A model generated the notes under the pieces. That model had not been told where the DNA came from. It did not search any database and saw nothing but the letters and a program-made list of their open reading frames with translations. A stretch of DNA of 64,000 nucleotides, taken from positions 1 to 64,000 of the forward strand of contig NZ_JAGSYH010000012.1 in assembly GCF_025685685.1 (NCBI RefSeq), written 5' to 3'. Position 1 is the first letter of the stretch. The number at the start of each line of letters is the position of its first letter. Shown here piece by piece: positions 25,450 to 33,064 of the stretch. This DNA is from Acidicapsa dinghuensis. GTDB taxonomy: Bacteria; Acidobacteriota; Terriglobia; Terriglobales; Acidobacteriaceae. The position numbers were made by a program, and so were the translations under genes.

Positions 25450-26730
25450 CTAGTTCACTTCAAGTACGTTCTCGAAGAGGCTCGGTGGCAGGAAGATACC
25501 TGAGACACGGAGCCGCTCGAGAAATTTAGGACGAATATGCGTTGGTTGAAACATTCCGATTACCTTGCCATCGGGGCCGATACCTTTTTTCTGGAAGGTG
25601 AAGATATCCTGCATGCTGATTACGTTCTCTTCCATGCCGACGATTTCCGAAACGCTCATGACTTTACGAGTTCCATCACTCAGCCGCGATACCTGCACAA
25701 CGATCGTGACAGCGCTGGAAATTTGTTGACGCACTGTTTTTTCCGGCAGGTTGAGGTTGCTCATCGCAACCATCGATTCGAGACGGCTCAGTGCGTCGCG
25801 CGTTGTATTGGCGTGAATTGTCGCCATAGAGCCTTCGTGACCAGTATTCATGGCCTGCAACATATCGAAAGCTTCTTCACCGCGCACCTCGCCGAGGATG
25901 ATGCGGTCTGGACGCATACGCAGGCTGTTAATCAACAACTGCCGTTGACGGATTGCACCTTGTCCTTCCACGTTGGGTGGACGGGTTTCCAGGCGAACGA
26001 TGTTTTCCTGGGCCATTTGCAATTCAGCCGCGTCTTCGATCGTGATGATGCGTTCGCTCTGCGGAATGTACGAGGAAAGAATGTTTAGAAAAGTTGTTTT
26101 GCCGGCACCGGTGCCGCCGGAGATCAGGATTGTGATTCGGGCCCGTACTGCAGCCGCCAGCACCTCCATCATTTCCGCAGAAATGCTCTTCAGAGCGACC
26201 AACTGATTTGCTGCGACAGGTCCGGTGCCAAAGCGGCGGATAGAAATAGAAGGGCCATCCAATGCCAGAGGAGGAATAATCGCATTGACACGCGAGCCAT
26301 CCGGCAGGCGCGCATCCACCATCGGCGACGATTCATCCACGCGTCTGCCCACGCGCGAAACGATGCGGTCAATAATCTGCAGAAGATGCCGGTCATCGCG
26401 GAAGCTCGTATCCACGCGCTGGATACGGCCTCCTTTTTCAACGAATACATGGTCCTTATCATTGACCAGGATGTCGGAAATTTTGGAATCTTTCAGCAAC
26501 GGTTCCAGTGGCCCAAGGCCGAAGACTTCATCCAGCAGGTCTGATTGAATCTTTTCCTGCTCTTCAAAGCTCAGCGGCACCTTCTGTTCGGAAACGATCT
26601 CGTTGACGAGACCCGCAACCGCTTGGCGTGCCTGCGTCGAGTTCACGCGAGACAACTTCTCCAGATCCAGCCGGGAGATCAAGGTCCGGTGTATATCCGC
26701 TTTGAAACTTTCTAAATTCAACTGTTCCAC
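25450..26730 (-). CDS. tadA: Tad pilus assembly ATPase
   Basis: Hexameric cytoplasmic motor (CpaF/TadA family) that powers assembly, and in some species also retraction, of the Flp pilus. The 426-residue protein has the N-terminal CpaF domain, then a Walker A GGTGAGKT at residues 205-212, an Asp box (ITIEDAAELQ), a Walker B-type IILGEVRG at 277-284, and the His box with TGHEGSMATIHAN around 296-308. All catalytic elements are intact. ATG at 26730 follows the tadZ stop by 30 bp. It is the only pilus ATPase in the window. Confidence 0.95.
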   Translation of the reverse strand: MEQLNLESFKADIHRTLISRLDLEKLSRVNSTQARQAVAGLVNEIVSEQKVPLSFEEQEKIQSDLLDEVFGLGPLEPLLKDSKISDILVNDKDHVFVEKGGRIQRVDTSFRDDRHLLQIIDRIVSRVGRRVDESSPMVDARLPDGSRVNAIIPPLALDGPSISIRRFGTGPVAANQLVALKSISAEMMEVLAAAVRARITILISGGTGAGKTTFLNILSSYIPQSERIITIEDAAELQMAQENIVRLETRPPNVEGQGAIRQRQLLINSLRMRPDRIILGEVRGEEAFDMLQAMNTGHEGSMATIHANTTRDALSRLESMVAMSNLNLPEKTVRQQISSAVTIVVQVSRLSDGTRKVMSVSEIVGMEENVISMQDIFTFQKKGIGPDGKVIGMFQPTHIRPKFLERLRVSGIFLPPSLFENVLEVN

Positions 26731-26760
26731 GTTATTTCCGTCCTAACGTTCGGATATCGA

Positions 26761-27954
26761 TCAGAAGAGGCCAAACTTCTTTTTCTTTTCAGCAGCCGGA
26801 GGTAGTCCCGCTGCCGTGCGTGCCATTTGCTTGATGACTCGCGCAATCGGTGTGTCTTCCAGGGATAGCGGTGTGGCTGTATTCTGGGTGCGCCTTGCGG
26901 TTGCGTAATCATTCGGTATTTGCCAGGTTGCAGGCCGGGTCAAGGCCTTCGTAATGTGGTCTTCATCGACTCCCAGTGAGCGAGGCATGTAGCGGTTCAA
27001 CACAATCTCGAGTTTGGTTGAGGTCTTCGTGAAGAACTCAGATACGAGCCGATTCGAGTTTCTAAGCTCAGGGATGCTTACCTGGGTTATGAGGTAAATG
27101 ATCGTCGCCTGATCGAACAGTGATGAATCGGCTAGATCGAGCCGCGTGCCTGCGTCTACTACGACGTAATCGAAATCCTGCCGTGCCACGGCAAGCAGTT
27201 TGTCCACATCATCATGCGTTGTTTGAGATTGGGCAAATTTGCCTGGTGCAGCTAGCACAGACAATCCGGAATCATGCTTCGTTAGGAGCTTCGAGAGGAA
27301 GTTTGAATCCAGTCGGGCAGCATTTTGGAGAGCATTTACGGTTGAGTATTGTGCAGTAATTCCAAGATCCAGAGCCGCATCGCCCAGAGGCAGGTGAAGG
27401 TCAATCAAAAGGCTGTTCTGGCCGGTTTCAGTTGCTAAAGACACGGCGAAGTTACAGGCCAGCGTAGTCACGCCGGACCCGCCTTTGGCTCCCAGAAATA
27501 CAAATAATTTACCGATGCTCTTTTTCGCGGGTTTGACTACGGGCTTTCGGACGGACGCTCGAACCATCGCCTCGGCGATCGTGTTTGCTTCAAAGGGCTG
27601 CGTCAAAAATTCGCGTGCACCTGCCCGCATGCAGCGGACTAACAATTCCGGATCGGTGCGTCCTGAATACACCATCACAGTTGGCGATCCCCCGCCGCAT
27701 ATCGCTTCTATTAAATCGAGTGCATATTCGGGATTGCTATCGAGATCGACCATGATAACGTCGTAGCCGTCGTGCAGTATGCGAGGTACTTCGTCCAGCT
27801 CTGGATAGGCCGTGAACTCGCGAGTCAGGCCCGACTGCAATCCAGCCAGAGTGATGGCAATGCCATTGCGCCGCTGTTGATCGGGACCAATAAGCGCGAT
27901 CGTTAAAACGTTCGTTCCGAGAGCATCGGGATCTTGTGTCGGCATTGGCATCAC
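26761..27954 (-). CDS. tadZ: Tad pilus localisation ATPase-like protein TadZ/CpaE
   Basis: A 397-residue protein with an N-terminal receiver-like domain (about 15-135; Asp70 in VIMVDLD sits where the phosphate would go) and a ParA/MinD-like domain. The deviant Walker A, GAKGGSGVTT (155-164), keeps Gly and Ser/Thr but replaces the usual second Lys position with Val, as in other TadZ proteins of low ATPase activity. It marks the cell site where the pilus is built. It follows the prepilin peptidase by 82 bp with no promoter match between, so both are probably read from the peptidase promoter. The downstream order is tadA, tadB, tadC. Confidence 0.92.
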   Translation of the reverse strand: MMPMPTQDPDALGTNVLTIALIGPDQQRRNGIAITLAGLQSGLTREFTAYPELDEVPRILHDGYDVIMVDLDSNPEYALDLIEAICGGGSPTVMVYSGRTDPELLVRCMRAGAREFLTQPFEANTIAEAMVRASVRKPVVKPAKKSIGKLFVFLGAKGGSGVTTLACNFAVSLATETGQNSLLIDLHLPLGDAALDLGITAQYSTVNALQNAARLDSNFLSKLLTKHDSGLSVLAAPGKFAQSQTTHDDVDKLLAVARQDFDYVVVDAGTRLDLADSSLFDQATIIYLITQVSIPELRNSNRLVSEFFTKTSTKLEIVLNRYMPRSLGVDEDHITKALTRPATWQIPNDYATARRTQNTATPLSLEDTPIARVIKQMARTAAGLPPAAEKKKKFGLF

Positions 27955-28036
27955 TAAACCGGAACTCCTACTCAGCCATGCAATTCTGGCTGATTACCTG
28001 TTGGCCGGACTAGCCGGCATTACTGCTAATCCCAGA

Positions 28037-28543
28037 TCAGCGGGAGAAAAACGAAAGCAATGTTCCTACTGCAATTGCTGGTGCGTATGGAATCTTCTGA
28101 CGAAACGGGTCATTCACAATGGACTGGTCTGGAGCCCCTCCATCCAGTTCCGAAATCAGTTGTTTCTGTTGCCTCCAGTTTCGATATTTGTGAAACGCCA
28201 GCGTGCCCAGCGCCATCAGGCCACCGACCACGGCTGTCAATACCATTGCGAACAAGAGTTGCCGTGGTCCCACCCAGGCCCCAATCGCCGCCACTAGTTT
28301 TACGTCGCCCATACCCATTCCGCCGAAGATCGCTAGAGCTCCGTACACCAGGATTCCAAGAGCAAAGCCCTCCAGGCTTTGAGTTAATGAGTGCCAGCCA
28401 TTTGCCACGGCAGGTGCAATAAAACCGAGCGCAAGGAAGGGAAAGACCAGCCAATTGGGAATGCGCCTGCTGCGGAGGTCTGTAAAGGTGGCAACGGCTA
28501 AGGCTGCGACTGTTGGCCACCAGGCAAATGCGTGCGTTCCCAT
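28037..28543 (-). CDS. cpaA: Prepilin peptidase (type IV leader peptidase, CpaA/TadV)
   Basis: Inner-membrane aspartyl protease that cuts Flp leaders after Gly. The 168-residue product has about five or six spans. The catalytic aspartates are visible in FTDLRSRRIPNW and GMGMGDVKL. The open frame extends to 28660, but the ATG at 28543 is chosen for three reasons: the sigma-54 promoter at 28578-28592 lies inside the longer frame, an AGGATGG box precedes this ATG, and the family begins just before the first span. It heads the tadZ-tadA-tadB-tadC-microprotein transcript. The usual N-terminal methyltransferase domain is absent, as normal for CpaA. Confidence 0.9.
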   Translation of the reverse strand: MGTHAFAWWPTVAALAVATFTDLRSRRIPNWLVFPFLALGFIAPAVANGWHSLTQSLEGFALGILVYGALAIFGGMGMGDVKLVAAIGAWVGPRQLLFAMVLTAVVGGLMALGTLAFHKYRNWRQQKQLISELDGGAPDQSIVNDPFRQKIPYAPAIAVGTLLSFFSR

Positions 28544-28577
28544 GAACCCATCCTGAATCGCGTTCGTGAAGGATAGT

Positions 28578-28592
28578 GCAATTCTCCGGCCA
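28578..28592 (-). promoter_or_regulatory. Sigma-54 promoter of the cpaA-tadZABC operon
   Basis: Minus-strand TGGCCGGAGAATTGC, preceded by TT and followed by A, GG-N10-GC spacing. The start would be near 28567, with a leader of about 24 nt before the ATG at 28543. Paired activator sites lie 73 and 106 bp upstream of the -24 box. Confidence 0.82.
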
Positions 28593-28664
28593 AATGGGGA
28601 ATTGTCATTAAGTACCGTATTACCAGTGTTGTAGATCACTTTCACAAACGTGGTGTGCACTGGC

Positions 28665-28703
28665 GTTTACATGCCTCATTTGGGAGTGACGCGCCTCATA
28701 TAC
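28665..28703. promoter_or_regulatory. Paired activator-site candidates upstream of cpaA
   Basis: GTTTAC at 28665-28670 (CGTTTACATG) and ATATAC at 28698-28703 (CATATACACTC) are 33 bp apart, as at both flp genes. The flanking bases match the two flp half-sites with their order swapped. The nearer is 73 bp upstream of the -24 box. Confidence 0.6.
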
Positions 28704-29100
28704 ACTCCGGCATTTCACTTGCAAGACAATGCTGCAGATATCTCGGTATTCCTGGTGCCCATTAATCGGGTGGCGGAAAAGAGCGAACGATAGACAATAC
28801 GAGGCCATGCACCGCCCACGATTTGGGAATCATACAGGCTAAGTTGCTCATAAATATATGGTTGGCATTGTGATAAACCCCGTTTTGGTAACGCTTTCAA
28901 GCGTAATTCTGGCGCGGTTACTACTTTGGTATTGACTGGTGTTGCGCTTCCGTGTTCTTTATGACTCAAAAGTGCCATTCAACAGAACGCCTGCACTAGC
29001 CGATAAAGGAAGTGCCCCTCCATGTATCGATTCCGCGGATGCAAGCGCGGACGGACTCTGGTAGCCGTGTATTTTGCGTGCTGCGAGCGGAGATCGGCGG
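28704..29100. other. Intergenic region before the sigma-54 activator gene
   Basis: About 400 bp between the activator sites of cpaA and the start of the divergent regulator. I looked for a plus-strand sigma-54 box and found no GG-N10-GC match in TTGGC context, so the activator may use a housekeeping promoter. No convincing small gene or hairpin was seen. Confidence 0.4.
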
Positions 29101-30513
29101 ATGGAGTCCAACCGGATGATTCGGATCGGATTGTTTTCGGAAGATCGCACCATGCAGCCGATATTGGCGTCAGCCCTCGGCAGAGATTTCCAACTCGTCT
29201 TTGCAGCAGAAGAAGCGCTCATGATCGAGCGGATTGAGGCCGACGAATGCGACGTGGTGCTTGTCGACCTGAATTCGAATGCAATATCTGCGGGCAAAAG
29301 GATCGAAGCAGCCCGCCGGTTGGTTAGCCAGCCGGTTCCCCTGGTCGCCATGGTGGACGATGGTCTGCGTCCTACCGGTGCTGATCTTGTGCGTCAGGGA
29401 GCTTTTGGCTATTGCCGTCGGCCACCGTCAATTCGCGATCTGAAGATGATGCTCCGCCGGGCCCATGAGAATTCATCCCTTAAACGACAACTTCAGAACG
29501 TACAGCAGCGCTTCGATGAGAAATCCCACTGCGACGGCATGATCGGTTCCAGCACCCAGATGCAGAAAGTCTACGAACTGGTGAACTGCGTGGCCGATCT
29601 CAATGCCTCGGTTCTCGTTACCGGCGAAAGTGGCACCGGCAAAGAGTTGATCGCCAGAGCAATTCACAATCTGGGTTCGCGCTCCAGCAAGCCATTTGTC
29701 GCTGTTTCCTGCGGCGCAATTCCAGAAACTCTAATTGAATCCGAACTTTTCGGACATGAGAAAGGAGCTTTCACCGGATCTGTGGGAACCCGCGAAGGTT
29801 TCTTCGAACAGGCTGGCGACGGAACCCTTTTTCTCGATGAGATTGGCGAACTTAGCCTCTACACGCAGGTGAAGTTGCTGCGTGTTCTGCAGCAGCGTGA
29901 GTTCACTCGCCTCGGCAGCAGCCGCCTTATTCCGTTACGTGCCCGTTTAGTATTCGCAACTCACAGAGACTTGGGAGAGATGGTCGCCCAGGGTAAGTTC
30001 CGGCAAGACCTCTTCTATCGCATCAATGTAATGCGCATTGATGCTCCGCCTCTGCAGGATCGTGCCGAGGATATTCCGCAGATTGCAACCCATCTGCTCG
30101 ATCGATATGCGGAGGCCTACGATAAGCCGGTCCGGGGTTTCCGCCCTGAGGCGCTAGCCGCATTACAGAACTATTCATGGCCGGGCAATGTTCGCGAACT
30201 TGAGAATATTATCCAGCGGGCAATCATCGTTTGCCGGGGCGAGTCCATCGGTCTTGAAGATCTTCCGCATAACATCCGCGAAGAAAGCAACGTTGTCGAT
30301 ATCGGAGATTTCCATCCCGCGGGTTCCTTTGAACGGCAATTACGCGATTACAAAATCAAGCTCGCCGAAAACGCGATTCGTGAAAATCACGGGAATAAGA
30401 CGCTCGCCGCGCGCAGCCTTTGTATTTCGCGTGCATATCTGCATCGCCTGATTCGCCTTGCAGATACAGAGCCGATCTTCGAAGACGAGGGTCAGCAGAT
30501 CGGAACCGCGTGA
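29101..30513 (+). CDS. NtrC-family sigma-54-dependent activator with atypical receiver
   Basis: Enhancer-binding protein of 470 residues. The N-terminal receiver-like domain (about 6-118) keeps a candidate phospho-acceptor Asp56 (VVLVDLNS), but the acidic pair is Glu14-Asp15 and the conserved Lys of the KP motif is replaced (YCRRPPS), so control may not be by ordinary phosphorylation. The AAA+ domain has Walker A GESGTGKE (175-182), the sigma-54-contact loop GAFTGS (222-227), a Walker B-type LFLDEIGE and an arginine-finger region. The C-terminal Fis-like helix-turn-helix reads NKTLAARSLCISRAYLHRLI. ATG at 29101 has GGAG 9 nt ahead. It is divergent from cpaA and the best candidate activator for the five sigma-54 promoters here. 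The next gene overlaps it by GTGA. Confidence 0.9.
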   Translation: MESNRMIRIGLFSEDRTMQPILASALGRDFQLVFAAEEALMIERIEADECDVVLVDLNSNAISAGKRIEAARRLVSQPVPLVAMVDDGLRPTGADLVRQGAFGYCRRPPSIRDLKMMLRRAHENSSLKRQLQNVQQRFDEKSHCDGMIGSSTQMQKVYELVNCVADLNASVLVTGESGTGKELIARAIHNLGSRSSKPFVAVSCGAIPETLIESELFGHEKGAFTGSVGTREGFFEQAGDGTLFLDEIGELSLYTQVKLLRVLQQREFTRLGSSRLIPLRARLVFATHRDLGEMVAQGKFRQDLFYRINVMRIDAPPLQDRAEDIPQIATHLLDRYAEAYDKPVRGFRPEALAALQNYSWPGNVRELENIIQRAIIVCRGESIGLEDLPHNIREESNVVDIGDFHPAGSFERQLRDYKIKLAENAIRENHGNKTLAARSLCISRAYLHRLIRLADTEPIFEDEGQQIGTA

Positions 30514-32003
30514 GTTCCGCCAGTGTTCCGGCAGCTCTGACTGCCGGATATTCCTCTTCTGCCTTGAAACGCCTTTTTTCCTTCCCCGTCGTAATTGCAT
30601 CCATGCTGTGCGTGCTGGCAGTACTGTCTGTGCGCGGTCGCTTTAATGATCCGGATATGTGGTGGCATCTGCGAATGGGGCAGATGATCTTTAACAGCCA
30701 TTCCATTCCCACCGCGGATTCCTTTTCCTTTACAGCAAATCACCATCTGCTGGTTCCTCACGAGTGGCTTGCTCAACTTTCCATCTATTCGGTCTACCAT
30801 TTCTTCGGTTATTCCGGGTTGATGCTCTGGCTCTGCGCAGCCTTGTCTGCAATCTATATTGCCGGATACATTCTTTGCGGCCTCTATTCAGGAAACTGGA
30901 AGGTAGCATTTCTCGGCGCTCTGGTGTTGTTTGTCTTTTCCACCGTTGGCGCCTCAGTGCGTCCACAGCTTCTTGGTTATCTTTTGCTCCTCTTCGAACT
31001 CCTCATCATCCATTTAGGCCGCACACGCAGCGTCCGCTGGTTTTGGCTGATGCCATTGCTTTTTGCTATTTGGATAAATATTCACGGCTCATTTTTCCTG
31101 GGCATTTTGCTGACCGCTGTTTATCTCGCAGCCTCATTCTTCGACTTCCGCGTTGGCTCAATCACGTCGCAACGCTGGGCTCGCGCCACTCGCGGTCAAT
31201 TTTTAGCCGCAACCTTAGTTTCCATCGCCGCTCTCTTCATCAATCCCGACGGACTCCGGCAAGTGGTATTCCCGATCGATCTCATGTTGCGGGAGCCTAT
31301 CAATCTGGCTGGTGTACAGGAGTGGCATCCCTTGCAGCTGACGAGCGAGCGCGGTGTCGTCCTGTTGCTTGTTCTAGCTGCGATTTTCTTGTTGGTTGCA
31401 CTCCGCAGAGCCGAAATCAGGTTAGAAGAGCTTCTTCTACTTGCCCTCGGGTTATGGCTCGCTGGCGGTCATGATCGCATGCTGTTCGTCTTTGGTATCC
31501 TGACCGCCCCCGTGTTTGTGCGTCTGTTGGCAAACGAATGGGAAAACTATAATCCCGCCGCTGATCGGCTACTTCCTAATGTCATCATGATCATGCTGGC
31601 TATGGCTACGGTCTGGATAGGCTTTCCCAGACCTGCGGCTCTCCGGTCGCAAATAGAATCAGGCAGCCCAGTAGCCGCTGTCTCCTACATTCAGTCCCAT
31701 CACCTGACAGGACCGATGCTCAACGACTATACGTTTGGGGGTTATCTGATCTGGGCTATGCCGGAACATCCTGTCTTCATCGATGGGCGCGCAGAGATAT
31801 ATGAATGGGCAGGCGTACTTAGTCAATACATGAACTGGATGAACCTCAATACCGATCCAGAAGCTCTGCTCGATCAATACCACATCCAGTTCTGCCTGTT
31901 GAACGCGAACTCTTACATGGTTCGCGTACTTACCATGACCCATCATTGGAAACTCGTCTACTCAGATCGCATGTCAGCCATCCTGGTTCGAGATCCAGCC
32001 TGA
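30510..32003 (+). CDS. Multi-spanning membrane protein, GT-C-like
   Basis: A 497-residue protein with about ten or eleven hydrophobic segments and a soluble C-terminal domain of about 110 residues (VAAVSYIQSHHLTGPMLNDY onward, split). After the first span, the loop carries NDPDMWWHLRMGQMI, an acidic motif placed like the catalytic loop of GT-C enzymes, and a further loop has VPHEWLAQLS. The start is GTG at 30510, overlapping the stop of the sigma-54 activator as GTGA, so the two are translationally coupled; a longer frame would run inside the regulator gene. Coupling to the pilus regulator makes a pilus-linked role likely, but substrate and activity are unknown. Confidence 0.7.
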   Translation: MSSASVPAALTAGYSSSALKRLFSFPVVIASMLCVLAVLSVRGRFNDPDMWWHLRMGQMIFNSHSIPTADSFSFTANHHLLVPHEWLAQLSIYSVYHFFGYSGLMLWLCAALSAIYIAGYILCGLYSGNWKVAFLGALVLFVFSTVGASVRPQLLGYLLLLFELLIIHLGRTRSVRWFWLMPLLFAIWINIHGSFFLGILLTAVYLAASFFDFRVGSITSQRWARATRGQFLAATLVSIAALFINPDGLRQVVFPIDLMLREPINLAGVQEWHPLQLTSERGVVLLLVLAAIFLLVALRRAEIRLEELLLLALGLWLAGGHDRMLFVFGILTAPVFVRLLANEWENYNPAADRLLPNVIMIMLAMATVWIGFPRPAALRSQIESGSPVAAVSYIQSHHLTGPMLNDYTFGGYLIWAMPEHPVFIDGRAEIYEWAGVLSQYMNWMNLNTDPEALLDQYHIQFCLLNANSYMVRVLTMTHHWKLVYSDRMSAILVRDPA

Positions 32004-32161
32004 ACTGCAATATCCCTGTTTCATTCTTGCCACGGAACGATTTCCCGCTTCACTGCGTACCGGTCTGCGCGCAATGATGTCTTGGACCATTTGTTACACT
32101 GACCCAGATTGCGTATCGAGATAGCGTCAGCCTGTCGAATATCCAGGCGGCGGGAGTACAC

Positions 32162-33064
32162 ATGTCAGTCGTCGAACTCGCAGGGGTTACGAAAGCCTAC
32201 GAGACCAAAGTCGCCGTCAACAACCTGAGCCTATCCATCGATTCCGGGCAGATGTTCGGCCTCCTGGGGCCCAACGGAGCAGGGAAGACCAGCTCTATCC
32301 GGATGATTATGGGTATTACTATTCCCGACTCAGGTACTATTCGTCTCTTCAACCAGCCTTTTGACCGCAAAAGCCTGGAGCGTGTTGCGTATATGCCTGA
32401 AGAGCGCGGTCTCTACAAGAAGATGAAGGTTCTCGATCAGCTCATCTTCTTTGGTGAACTGCATGGCATCGCTGCCGCGGAGGCTCGTAAACGTGCTCTG
32501 GCATGGGCAGAGCGGCTCGACATTGCCGATGCGCTTGGTAAGAAGACTGAAGAGTTGTCGAAAGGCATGCAGCAAAAGATTCAGTTCATCTCATGCCTGC
32601 TTCATGATCCCGGCCTCATCATCATGGACGAGCCTTTTTCCGGCCTCGATCCTGTCAACGCGGCCCTGCTTGAGCGCACGCTGCTTGAGCTGAGAGATGA
32701 AGGCAAAGCTATCGTCTTCTCCACACATCGCATGGATCAGGTCGAAAAACTTTGCGACGCCATTTGCCTTGTCAATAAGGGCGAAGCGGTGCTTTCAGGC
32801 CGTGTACGTGAAATCAAGAGCCGCTATGAACGCAATCACGTCATCATTGAGTTTGAGGGCAGCTCCGATTTCCTCAACAGCCAAGAGATCGCCGAAGTCA
32901 ATAACTTCTCCGGCCATGTTGAGATCAGGCTCAAGCACAACGGCAACGCGCAGAAGCTGCTTAAGGAGGCCTCATCCGTCGCCACGATCTATCGTTTTGA
33001 GCTTGTAGAGCCATCGTTGGAAGAAATCTTCATTCAGACCGTCGGAGGTCGCGCCGATGCATAA
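32162..33064 (+). CDS. ABC transporter ATP-binding protein (NatA-type)
   Basis: Cytoplasmic ATPase of an ABC-2-type exporter. The 300-residue protein shows Walker A GPNGAGKT (about 39-46), a signature LSKGMQQK in place of LSGGQ, Walker B IIMDEPFSGLDPVN and the H-loop STHRMDQ. The C-terminal 80 residues form the DUF4162-type extension found in NatA-like proteins. ATG at 32162. Its stop overlaps the permease gene by 8 bp, so the two form one unit. The 158-bp gap upstream holds no recognised promoter. Confidence 0.93.
   Translation: MSVVELAGVTKAYETKVAVNNLSLSIDSGQMFGLLGPNGAGKTSSIRMIMGITIPDSGTIRLFNQPFDRKSLERVAYMPEERGLYKKMKVLDQLIFFGELHGIAAAEARKRALAWAERLDIADALGKKTEELSKGMQQKIQFISCLLHDPGLIIMDEPFSGLDPVNAALLERTLLELRDEGKAIVFSTHRMDQVEKLCDAICLVNKGEAVLSGRVREIKSRYERNHVIIEFEGSSDFLNSQEIAEVNNFSGHVEIRLKHNGNAQKLLKEASSVATIYRFELVEPSLEEIFIQTVGGRADA

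Noticed and set aside
27955..28036. Possible sigma-54 promoter just before tadZ.
   Set aside because: A TTGCA is present on the minus strand but the base pair 10 nt upstream is TC, not GG, and no GTATAC site lies near.
28860..28900. TTGGCATTG upstream of the sigma-54 activator gene as a sigma-54 box.
   Set aside because: The -12 GC is missing at the required distance (AA stands there).
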